DNA of 32,542 nt, taken from an uncultured Collinsella sp. Lineage in GTDB: Bacteria; Actinomycetota; Coriobacteriia; Coriobacteriales; Coriobacteriaceae. The stretch's first letter is position 1. Every line of letters starts with the position of its first letter. The notes beneath the pieces were generated by a model, which saw only the letters and a program-made list of their open reading frames with translations, did no database searches and had not been told where the DNA came from. The stretch spans positions 1 through 32,542 of the forward strand of contig UQHO01000022.1 in the NCBI GenBank assembly GCA_900540995.1, in the 5' to 3' direction. The translations under genes and the position numbers were made by a program. Shown here piece by piece: positions 16,181-23,119 of this stretch.

Positions 16181-16936
16181 CTATTTTGTAGCTTTTGACG
16201 AGCCTCCGCTCGCCTTTTGGTATTCGTCCTTAAAGGCCTTGAACATGCCGCGCGTCTTGCCGAGCTGCTTGCCCAGTGCGCGACTGCCCTTGTCCACGGC
16301 AACCGATCCCTTGTCGTCGAGCACCTTGGCGCCCTTTTTGACCTTGTCGCCCACCACGACGCTGGCCTCGGCGGCCTTGGCAGCCGCACCGCCCGAATAC
16401 CCGAGCGACTTGACCTCGTCCGAGACGACCATCGCGCCGTTCTCATAGCCGCGCAGCATCGTCGGCGGCACCTGCGTGTCACCAACCAAAACACTCGAAG
16501 CAGCACCGGCGGTCACATAGAATGCCTGCACGGTGCCCGAACGCGGCTTGAACTCCACATCCGAGCAATAGCCCACGACGTCGCCCGATTCCGTGCGCAC
16601 GTCCATACCGACCCAGATGATGCAATCGTCCAGGTTGATGTCGAGGCGCTTGGCGGCGGCGGCATCGTACGTGTCCTTGACGTCATCAACCGCAATGGCG
16701 CCCTCGTAGACACCAATGGCGTCGAGCGCTACGAATCGGTCGGGACGCTCGATCATGCCCGCGATATCGGACTGGCGGACCATAAAGCCGACCACGCGCG
16801 TACCGCCCGGGGTAAAGACCGGAAAGTGAATCTTTCCGAGCTTTTTAGGGCTGCGCGGCGTGCCGTCCTTTTTGGTGCGCTTGTCCTCGGTAGGCTTGCG
16901 ATAGATCTTGGCGCCGACAAAATCCCCGGCGCGCAT
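16181..16936 (-). CDS. PRC-barrel domain protein
   Basis: A 251-residue soluble protein. The N-terminus 'VGAKIYRKP' and 'LGKIHFPVFTPGGTRVVGFMVR' (read around residues 33-54) followed by 'GDVVGYCSDVEF' fit two PRC-barrel-like units, beta-barrel modules seen in RNA-processing and photosynthetic proteins and in envelope-associated actinobacterial proteins. The C-terminal 60 residues are Lys/Ala-rich and probably helical or disordered. No signal peptide or membrane segment is visible. Its ATG shares one base with the stop of the YtxH gene (TAATG), so the two are translationally coupled. The same barrel type occurs at the N-terminus of the nearby MgtE-like protein. Function unknown. Confidence 0.8.
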   Translation of the reverse strand: MRAGDFVGAKIYRKPTEDKRTKKDGTPRSPKKLGKIHFPVFTPGGTRVVGFMVRQSDIAGMIERPDRFVALDAIGVYEGAIAVDDVKDTYDAAAAKRLDINLDDCIIWVGMDVRTESGDVVGYCSDVEFKPRSGTVQAFYVTAGAASSVLVGDTQVPPTMLRGYENGAMVVSDEVKSLGYSGGAAAKAAEASVVVGDKVKKGAKVLDDKGSVAVDKGSRALGKQLGKTRGMFKAFKDEYQKASGGSSKATK

Positions 16937-17325
16937 TATGCCTCGGTCGAGGGCTCCGCAGCCTCGGTATCAGCCTCGACGGCGTTCTCGACCACGACGT
17001 CGGCGGCAGGCGTCACGTTGCCGCCCGAAATGGCGTCGTTGAGCTGCTCGCGCAGCTGGTCCATGCGCTCGCGGGCCAGGTCGACCTTGGCGCGCAGGTC
17101 GTCGGTCTTGGCGTCGACCATCGGGCCAAAGTCATTCACCGCAGCACGGGCCTCCTCGGCGCTGTGCTCGTAGGTGTCGCGCATATTGTCCCAGGCGTCG
17201 TTGGCGATATCGGCAGCCATGGCGCGGGTCTCGGCGCCCGAGCGCGGGGCCAGAGCAACGCCGACAATAGCGCCGGCAGCGGCACCAAAAAGTGCGCCGG
17301 AGACAAAGCTGAAAGTCTTACCCAT
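16936..17325 (-). CDS. YtxH-domain (gas-vesicle/general-stress-like) protein
   Basis: A 129-residue protein. The start is taken as ATG 17325 (MGKTFSF), 7 nt after GAGG; an ATG two codons upstream (17331) is equally possible. The first 30 residues form one Gly/Ala-rich hydrophobic helix ('SGALFGAAAGAIVGVALAP') followed by 'RSGAETR', the YtxH signature. Residues 45-100 are helical with heptad character, and the tail is acidic. It is likely a small membrane-anchored stress protein. It is the first gene of an operon with the PRC-barrel gene. Confidence 0.85.
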   Translation of the reverse strand: MGKTFSFVSGALFGAAAGAIVGVALAPRSGAETRAMAADIANDAWDNMRDTYEHSAEEARAAVNDFGPMVDAKTDDLRAKVDLARERMDQLREQLNDAISGGNVTPAADVVVENAVEADTEAAEPSTEA

Positions 17326-17342
17326 GATCATTCCTCTCCTGC

Positions 17343-17382
17343 GGGCACGTCGGTGCCCACCGTTTGAATGCTGTCCATTATA
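17343..17382 (-). promoter_or_regulatory. YtxH-operon promoter with leader hairpin
   Basis: A consensus TATAAT on the minus strand (17377-17382) without a clear -35. The leader holds GGGCAC CGAC GTGCCC (17343-17358), a perfect 6-bp hairpin ending a few bases before the AGGAGAGG ribosome binding site. Confidence 0.55.
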
Positions 17383-17461
17383 CCCGCAGCGCATCACTTG
17401 CCGCTCCGCTCATCTGCGTACGGCAAAGGCGCAGGTACGTGATGGTGATAAACGCGTAGGC

Positions 17462-18295
17462 CTACTCTTGGGGCATAGCCGGCATGGTCACCGTGGCACC
17501 CGGGTCCTCGCCGGCGCCGTCCACGAGCGGCAGGCCGCCCTCATGCGCAGGTCCTGCCGGAACCGTCGCCGCACCGCCAAAGACGGCAGCGGAGGCCTCG
17601 TGGTTCTCGGCAACCGCACCCTCGGTATCAATCGCCACCTGGGGCTCGTCGTCAAAGTTGGGGACGCCCTGGGGCTCGGTGGGAACGGGCTCGGCGGTCG
17701 CATCGGCAACGGGCTCGGCGTCGACCGGCACATCGCCCTCGTCAGCGCCCTCGTCCTCGGCAGCATCTTCGCCGTTCACAGCGGCGACGGCCTCGTGAGG
17801 ATCCTTGCCCTCGGCCTCGGCGCGCATGCCCAACACCAGGTTGCGCAGGCCCGCGACCGTGCCTTCCACGTCGGGGGCAGGCTGGTCGGCGTGCAGGTAC
17901 GCCCAGTCCATCATAAAGGTGGCCGAAGACAGCGCACCGATGGCCAGCGCGTCGTCGGGGCACGAAAGCTCAACCTCAAAGACGCGCTCGTCGTGCTCGC
18001 TTACGCGCGTGCGGCCGCACGAGATGCTACCGGCAAGACCGGTCTCGTTCATGAGCTCGACCGTCACATGCTCAAGCAGGTGGCAAAGCTCGGTCTGGCC
18101 CATGCAGTCCTGGAATTCGCGACCGGAATCACCCAGGCACAGGTGCTTGGCAATCGCCGGCACCAGGTAATACACGCGCGCCGTGGCCTCGATATCCTCC
18201 GAGGTCATGAGCGGCATGCCGGGGTTCACCAGCACATGCGCGCAAATCTTGTCCTCGCTGACGGTGACCTTAAGGATGTTGAACAGGCCTGCCAT
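17462..18295 (-). CDS. Protein with a stand-alone cyanophycin-synthetase N-domain-like region
   Basis: A 277-residue protein; GGGGAG lies 4 nt before the ATG. Residues about 1-160 form a compact domain with 'CHLLEHVTVELMNETGL' at 71-87, which resembles the 'HLIEHVALELQ' segment of the N domain of cyanophycin synthetase (CphA). The motif H72-L-L-E75-H76 has the HxxEH form of inverted zinc-peptidase sites. Residues 165-277 are low-complexity, acidic and Pro/Ala-rich, probably disordered. No ATP-grasp or Mur-ligase domain follows, so it cannot be a synthetase. It sits 24 bp after the CorC-type gene and is probably co-transcribed. The homology is from motif recall only. Confidence 0.65.
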   Translation of the reverse strand: MAGLFNILKVTVSEDKICAHVLVNPGMPLMTSEDIEATARVYYLVPAIAKHLCLGDSGREFQDCMGQTELCHLLEHVTVELMNETGLAGSISCGRTRVSEHDERVFEVELSCPDDALAIGALSSATFMMDWAYLHADQPAPDVEGTVAGLRNLVLGMRAEAEGKDPHEAVAAVNGEDAAEDEGADEGDVPVDAEPVADATAEPVPTEPQGVPNFDDEPQVAIDTEGAVAENHEASAAVFGGAATVPAGPAHEGGLPLVDGAGEDPGATVTMPAMPQE

Positions 18296-18319
18296 AACTC
18301 TCCCCTACTCTTCCTTGTC

Positions 18320-19693
18320 CTACTCGTCGCCATCGTGCGGATCCACAGAGCCCGCACCCGACGCCGCCGGCTTCTCTGCCGAAGACTCGGAATCCTTCTT
18401 ATCGGTTTCGGCCGGAGCGATCACGCGAATGAGCGAGATGCGCTGGCCACGCATCGACTGCACCTTGAACTTGTACCCTGCAACCTCAAACACCTCTCCG
18501 ATGTCGGGCACCGAGTCGCAAAGCTCCAAAATCCAGCCGGCGATGGTCTCATAATCATCGCTTTCCTCGAGCGGCCAACCAAGCTCAATCGCGTCATCGC
18601 ACGAAAAACGCCCATCAACGAGCCACTCGCGGCGCGAAAGGCGCGTGAGATACTTGTTGTCGGGGTCGAACTCGTCCTCGATCTCGCCGACGATCTCCTC
18701 GACGATGTCCTCGATGGTGATGATGCCGGCCGTGCCGCCGTACTCGTCCACGACCACCACGATCTGGTCGTGCGAGGTCTGCATCTCGGACAGCAGCGGC
18801 AGGATGTCCTTGGTGTCGGGCACAAAGGTGGCGTCGCGCAAAAAGCCGGCGATGGGCTGGTCGCCCTTACCGTCGAGCGCAGGCTGAATCAGGTCCTTGA
18901 TGTGCGCAATGCCGGCGACGTTGTCGGGATCCTCGTGATAGACGGGGATGCGGCTAAAGCCGGTCTGGCGCATGGTGGACAGCACGTCGGCGACCGTCTC
19001 GTCGTCCTCGCACATGGTGGTGTCCACGCGCGGCACCATGACCTCACGGGCAACGGTGTCGCCCAAGTCGAAGATCTCGTGGATCATGCGCTTTTCCTCG
19101 TCGAGCAGGTCGTCCTGCTCCGAGACCATGTACTTGATCTCTTCCTCCGAGACGTTTTGGCGGTCGTCGGCACTCTTGATGCGCAGGATGCGGGCCAGAC
19201 CATCGGAGCAAGCGCCGGTCAGCCACACGAGCGGACGGGCGATCTTTTGGAACACGGAAAGCGGGCCCACGACCTGCTTGGACACGCCCTCGGCATTGGC
19301 CAGGCCGATGCGCTTGGGGACGAGCTCGCCGATCACGATGGACACGAAGGCGACCGCGACGGTGATGATGACCGGCGCCAGGCCGCGCGCGATGGCGGAG
19401 AGCGGCGCGATGCCAAAGCTCATGAGCCACGTGGCGAGCGGGTCGGACAGACTCGTCGAGGCGACGGCGGACGAGGCGAAGCCCACGAGCGTGATGGCAA
19501 CCTGGATGGTGGCGAGCAGCTGGTCGGAGTCGGCAGCCAGCTTAATGGCACGCTCGGCGCGCTTGTCGCCTTCCTCGGCCTCGTGCTCCAACACGGCGCG
19601 CTTGGCCGTGGTGAGCGCCATCTCGGACATAGAGAAGTAGCCGTTGATGAGGGTCAAAACGAGGGTGGTGATAAGGGAGATGGTTATGTCCAT
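18320..19693 (-). CDS. CNNM/CorC-family (hemolysin C-like) membrane protein
   Basis: A 457-residue protein. The DUF21/CNNM membrane domain (about 1-190) includes 'LINGYFSMSEMALTTAKR' near residues 16-33, 'AITLVGFASSAVAS' and 'IGELVPKRIGL', all family signatures. Two CBS domains ('VMVPRVDTTMCEDD', 'DQIVVVVDEYGGTAGIITIEDIVEEIVGEIEDE', landmark residues about 210-345) bind nucleotides in relatives. A CorC/HlyC transporter-associated domain follows at about 360-440. Family members export Mg2+ or confer Co2+/Mg2+ tolerance; the old name hemolysin is misleading. Its ribosome binding site is weak (GGAGG is 15 nt upstream). With the NRMT operon it forms a second magnesium-related locus. Confidence 0.92.
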   Translation of the reverse strand: MDITISLITTLVLTLINGYFSMSEMALTTAKRAVLEHEAEEGDKRAERAIKLAADSDQLLATIQVAITLVGFASSAVASTSLSDPLATWLMSFGIAPLSAIARGLAPVIITVAVAFVSIVIGELVPKRIGLANAEGVSKQVVGPLSVFQKIARPLVWLTGACSDGLARILRIKSADDRQNVSEEEIKYMVSEQDDLLDEEKRMIHEIFDLGDTVAREVMVPRVDTTMCEDDETVADVLSTMRQTGFSRIPVYHEDPDNVAGIAHIKDLIQPALDGKGDQPIAGFLRDATFVPDTKDILPLLSEMQTSHDQIVVVVDEYGGTAGIITIEDIVEEIVGEIEDEFDPDNKYLTRLSRREWLVDGRFSCDDAIELGWPLEESDDYETIAGWILELCDSVPDIGEVFEVAGYKFKVQSMRGQRISLIRVIAPAETDKKDSESSAEKPAASGAGSVDPHDGDE

Positions 19694-19803
19694 CGGGAGT
19701 TTCTCGAACCTCCAAGATTCGGGACGTCAGGTTAAAACGTTGATAGCGGATACGGCAATTGCACCGGCGCCCAAACGAGAACGCGGGCGCGCAGGCGTGG
19801 TCG

Positions 19804-20487
19804 CTAGATTACGAAGAGGATCACCGCCATGAACTGGAAGATGCTGCCGGCGAGCACCCACAGGTGAAACACGCTGTGCAGATAGCGCACGTTTTTGGCG
19901 ATATAGAACGGCACGCCCGCGGTGTAGCACACGCCGCCGACGGCGAGCAGGGCAAGTGCCACGGGGTTGAGCAGCGCAACAAGTTCGGGCAGCTTAAAGA
20001 CAACGAGCCAGCCCATCAGCAGGTAGACCAGGCCGCTTACCCAATGCGGCTGGCGCTCGCGTAGGAAGCACTCGAGGGCGATGCCGATGATGGCGATGGC
20101 CCATACGGCAAAGAACAGCACAGCGCCGCCGTCGTTTGCGAGCGTGATGAGGCAAAACGGCGTATAGCTGCCGGCTATGAGCAGGTAGATGCAGCTGTGG
20201 TCGATGATGCGAAACACGCGCTTGGCGCGCGCGGGCTGAATCGCGTGGTAGAGCGTGGAGGCTAGGTATTCGAGGATAATGCTGACGCCATAGACAATCG
20301 CCGCGGCCATATGGGCCGGGCCTCCGCCGCGCAGGGCGGCGAATACGATCAGGAGCACCAGGCCCGCGATACCCAGCAGGCAGCCGACACCATGGGTGAC
20401 GGAGTTCATGATCTCCTCGCCCACTGTGTAGTGTGGAACGGCCGCGGTCTTGGGTCGCGGCTTAGAACTGTCGCTCGAATCGGACAT
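19804..20487 (-). CDS. Hemolysin III / PAQR-family membrane protein
   Basis: A 227-residue protein with seven hydrophobic segments. I chose ATG 20487; GGAGG lies 11 nt upstream, and a TTG six codons earlier overlaps it. Family motifs: 'NSVTHGVG' near residue 28, 'STLYHAI', 'DHSCIYLLIAGSYTPF', and 'HSVFHLWVLAGSIFQF' at the end; these carry the Ser/His/Asp/His zinc site of PAQR proteins. Bacterial members have been proposed as hydrolases or pore-forming proteins; the native role is uncertain. The 110 bp downstream (19694-19803) shows no clear terminator. Confidence 0.9.
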   Translation of the reverse strand: MSDSSDSSKPRPKTAAVPHYTVGEEIMNSVTHGVGCLLGIAGLVLLIVFAALRGGGPAHMAAAIVYGVSIILEYLASTLYHAIQPARAKRVFRIIDHSCIYLLIAGSYTPFCLITLANDGGAVLFFAVWAIAIIGIALECFLRERQPHWVSGLVYLLMGWLVVFKLPELVALLNPVALALLAVGGVCYTAGVPFYIAKNVRYLHSVFHLWVLAGSIFQFMAVILFVI

Positions 20488-20594
20488 GCCGGTTACATCC
20501 TCCAACGTAAAGAGTTCTCAACACTATATCAAAGCGTCTAGGTACGTGCGAAATTTGCACCATACGTGACTCTTTGTTTACCCATTCTTTGCCT

Positions 20595-20655
20595 GTTGAC
20601 GCATCAACGGCGAACGTCCATAATGCGCTTGCATTAAATGTTGATGTATTAACAT
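20595..20655 (+). promoter_or_regulatory. Promoter with a duplicated palindromic operator
   Basis: TTGACG (20596-20601), a 17-nt spacer and CATAAT (20619-20624) form a good sigma-70-type promoter with a start near 20631. Two copies of the palindrome GTTGAYGYATYAAC are present: GTTGACGCATCAAC at 20595-20608, covering the -35, and GTTGATGTATTAAC at 20640-20653, between the start site and the ribosome binding site; the second is extended to ATGTT...AACAT (20638-20655). Centres are 45 bp apart, about four helical turns. This fits a repressor that binds both sites. Confidence 0.7.
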
Positions 20656-20673
20656 CTTATAGGAGAATACCGC

Positions 20674-21639
20674 ATGGCTCAAAACGCACGTTCCCATCGA
20701 AAGCTCAAGATAGCCGGCATCGTTGCACTGGTGGTTGTCGTTGCGCTGCTCGGATTTGCCGGCAACTTTTTGTTTGACTTCGCGCTGAATCCCCGCGCGC
20801 CATACACCATGAAGATGATGCAGGATAGCAAGAACGACAAAGAAGGTGAGCAGCCGGATGCCGAGGATACCGAGGCGCGGGCATGGTTTAAAGAGAATCG
20901 CGAGAGCAGCAACCTCACCGCGGACGACGGGACCGAGCTTGCCGCCTGGTATTTTGCTGCGTCGGAGAGCGCACACGACTACGCCGTCTGCCTGCATGGA
21001 TATACCAACGAGCCCATCGGCATGGCTCGATACGTCAAGCGATTCCACGACCGCGGCATGAACGTACTCGCACCCGCCGCCCGCGCCCACGAGCGCTCCG
21101 GCGGCGACTATATCGGCATGGGCTGGCCCGAGCGCCTCGATGTCGTTGCATGGATTGGACGGATCGTTGCAGCCGACCCCGAGGCGCGCATTCTTGTCTT
21201 TGGCGAGTCGATGGGTGCGGCAACCGCCATGAACGTCGCGGGGGAATCTCTGCCCGCAAACGTGAAATGCATTATCGAGGACTGTGGTTATACGAGTGTT
21301 TGGGACGAGTTTTCTCTGCAGCTCAAGGACGTGTTCGGCCTGCCCAGCTTTCCCTTGCTCGATGTAGCAAACTTGGTGTGCAACGTGCGCGCGGGCTACG
21401 ACTTTCATAAGGCGAGCAGTGTGGAGCAACTCAAACACGCGACAGTTCCCATGCTGTTTATCCACGGCGGCCAGGACACCTTTGTGCCGTACAGCATGCT
21501 CGACCAAAACTACGACGCGTGCGCCAGCAAGGTCAAGCAAAAGCTCACTATCCATGGCGCCACCCACGCCAAGAGTGCGCAAGTTGACCCCGAGCTCTAC
21601 TGGAATACGGTCGATGACTTCCTCGACAAGAATTTTTAG
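20674..21639 (+). CDS. Membrane-anchored alpha/beta hydrolase
   Basis: A 321-residue serine hydrolase with AGGAG 8 nt before the ATG. A signal-anchor helix at about residues 12-30 places the catalytic domain outside the cytoplasm. Catalytic residues can be read directly: nucleophile Ser179 in 'GESMGA', Asp268 in 'HGGQDTFVP' and His298 in 'GATHAKS'; the oxyanion region is 'CLHGYTNEP'. It resembles the BAAT/'YqkD'-like extracellular esterases of Firmicutes and Actinobacteria. The substrate is unknown. It is a single-gene unit controlled by the duplicated operator upstream and closed by two hairpins downstream. Confidence 0.88.
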   Translation: MAQNARSHRKLKIAGIVALVVVVALLGFAGNFLFDFALNPRAPYTMKMMQDSKNDKEGEQPDAEDTEARAWFKENRESSNLTADDGTELAAWYFAASESAHDYAVCLHGYTNEPIGMARYVKRFHDRGMNVLAPAARAHERSGGDYIGMGWPERLDVVAWIGRIVAADPEARILVFGESMGAATAMNVAGESLPANVKCIIEDCGYTSVWDEFSLQLKDVFGLPSFPLLDVANLVCNVRAGYDFHKASSVEQLKHATVPMLFIHGGQDTFVPYSMLDQNYDACASKVKQKLTIHGATHAKSAQVDPELYWNTVDDFLDKNF

Positions 21640-21668
21640 GCAAAAAGCAACGTCTGGGGTTTGTTGCC

Positions 21669-21703
21669 AAAAATCGGTTTGTAGTCGGCGGTATTCGATT
21701 TTT
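21669..21703 (+). terminator. First hairpin after the hydrolase gene
   Basis: An 8-bp perfect inverted repeat AAAAATCG / CGATTTTT with a 19-nt loop. The 3' arm itself ends in TTTTT, which would allow weak termination. AT-rich stem, so uncertain. Confidence 0.4.
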
Positions 21704-21716
21704 CACCGCACTTCTG

Positions 21717-21755
21717 AAAAGCCGCCCGCAAGCGTTGTGCTCGTGGGCGGCTTTT
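21717..21755. terminator. Strong bidirectional terminator
   Basis: AAAAGCCGCCCGC and GTGGGCGGCTTTT pair around a 13-nt loop, with A tract before and T tract after. It serves the hydrolase (+) and the convergent DUF362 gene (-). Confidence 0.9.
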
Positions 21756-21802
21756 GCTCAACTTACGCTACAAAAACGCTTGATTTGTCCAATAGTTAGA
21801 CG

Positions 21803-23008
21803 CTACTTGACCTCGATGAGCTCATACTCGCTCGTGCCCAGGCCGATCTTCTCGGCATGCGCGATGCACGCGCGCCAGTCGGTGTCGGGATGCGTGATGC
21901 AGAAGGGGTCCTTGGCCTGCTCGCCCTCCAGATGCTCGTGGTTATGCTCCATCTTGGCCGCGCTGTCGGTGAGCTCGGTGTTGGGCAGCGGCTCGGATGC
22001 CATGACAGCATCGGCGCAGGCCTGGTCGATGGCGACCGGGTCGAAGCTCGCGAACATGCCGATATCGTTGACGATAGGCGTGTCGTTTTCGGGATGGCAA
22101 TCGCAGTTGGGGCTGATATCCATGGCAAGCGAGATGTGGAAGCTCGGGCGGCCGTCGACAACGGCCTTCGTATACTCGGCGATCTTGCAGTTGAGCACGT
22201 CGGCCGCGGCGTCATAGCCGGGCTTGATGCAGTCCTGGTTGCATGCCGCAATGCAGCGTCCGCAGCCCACGCAGCGATCGTGGTCGATAGCGGCCACGTG
22301 CACCGTGCGAGTAGCGCCGCTGGCAAGCTCGCGCTCGCGGGTGTCGTTGAACGAGACGGCGTTGTGCGCGCAGATCTTTTCGCAGGCACGGCAGCCAACG
22401 CAGTGCTCGGTCGAGACGTTCGGCTTGCCGGCGGCATGCTGCTCCATCTTGCCGGCACGGCTGCCGCCTCCCATACCCAGGTTCTTCATGGCGCCGCCAA
22501 AGCCGGCCTGCTCATGGCCCTTAAAGTGGGTGAGGCTAATCACGATATCGGCATCCATGAGCGCCTGACCGATCTTAGCCTCGTGCACGTACTCGCCGCC
22601 CTCGACCGGGACAAGCGCCTCGTCAGTGCCCTTGAGGCCGTCGGCGATGATGATCTGGCAACCCGTGGCATACGGGGTAAAGCCGTTCTGGTAGGCGGTG
22701 TCGATGTGCTCGAGCGCGTTTTTGCGGCTACCGACATAGAGCGTGTTGCAGTCAGTGAGGAAGGGCTTGCCGCCCAGCTCCTTCACCACGTCCGCGACGG
22801 CGCGGGCGTAGTTGGGGCGCAAAAAGCTCAGGTTGCCCAGCTCACCAAAGTGAATCTTGATGGCGACGAACTTGTTCTCAAAGTCGATCTGCTCAATACC
22901 GGCGTGACGAATGAGGCGCTTGAGCTTGTCGAGCTGGCTCTCGCGAGCATGCGTGCGCAGGTTGGTGAAGTACACCTTGGCGGGTGCTGCGGGTGCAGTT
23001 GCGGTCAT
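21803..23008 (-). CDS. DUF362-domain 4Fe-4S protein
   Basis: A 401-residue soluble protein; GAGGGG lies 8 nt before the ATG. The DUF362 region (about 10-190) includes 'IKIHFGELGN' and 'LTHFKGHEQAGFGGAMKNLGMG'-type text at about 159-180. Two ferredoxin clusters follow: Cys203, 206, 209, 213 and Cys246, 249, 252, 256, so it should hold two [4Fe-4S] centres. The C-terminal part, 'DISPNCDCHPENDTP' and 'IGMFASFDPVAIDQAC', is also family-typical. It is probably an electron-transfer or iron-sulfur enzyme common in anaerobes; the partner is unknown. It stands alone, with a terminator downstream. Confidence 0.9.
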   Translation of the reverse strand: MTATAPAAPAKVYFTNLRTHARESQLDKLKRLIRHAGIEQIDFENKFVAIKIHFGELGNLSFLRPNYARAVADVVKELGGKPFLTDCNTLYVGSRKNALEHIDTAYQNGFTPYATGCQIIIADGLKGTDEALVPVEGGEYVHEAKIGQALMDADIVISLTHFKGHEQAGFGGAMKNLGMGGGSRAGKMEQHAAGKPNVSTEHCVGCRACEKICAHNAVSFNDTRERELASGATRTVHVAAIDHDRCVGCGRCIAACNQDCIKPGYDAAADVLNCKIAEYTKAVVDGRPSFHISLAMDISPNCDCHPENDTPIVNDIGMFASFDPVAIDQACADAVMASEPLPNTELTDSAAKMEHNHEHLEGEQAKDPFCITHPDTDWRACIAHAEKIGLGTSEYELIEVK

Positions 23009-23092
23009 AGATATATCCCCTCGGTCTATATGGCGTTACAGACATAGAGGATGGTACCAGTTAAAGCAGAGTTAAAGTCAAGTACGGCATCT

Positions 23093-23119
23093 AGTCATTG
23101 GGGACAGACTTAAATGACT
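23093..23119. repeat. Dispersed REP-like repeat, CAGA subtype, at the FtsX stop codon
   Basis: AGTCATTGGGGACAGACT then TAAATGACT (reverse complement at the 3' end of the permease gene). The permease stop TAG at 23118-23120 overlaps the repeat end. The element differs from 14666-14692 only in the middle (ACAGAC versus ACGTTC). Confidence 0.85.

Noticed and set aside
17174..19735. An 853-codon open frame on the + strand opposite the YtxH, CphA-N-like and CorC-type genes
   Set aside because: It is antisense to three recognisable genes, is rich in His/Arg/Gly/Val as expected from reading GC-rich genes backwards, and has no domain I recognise.
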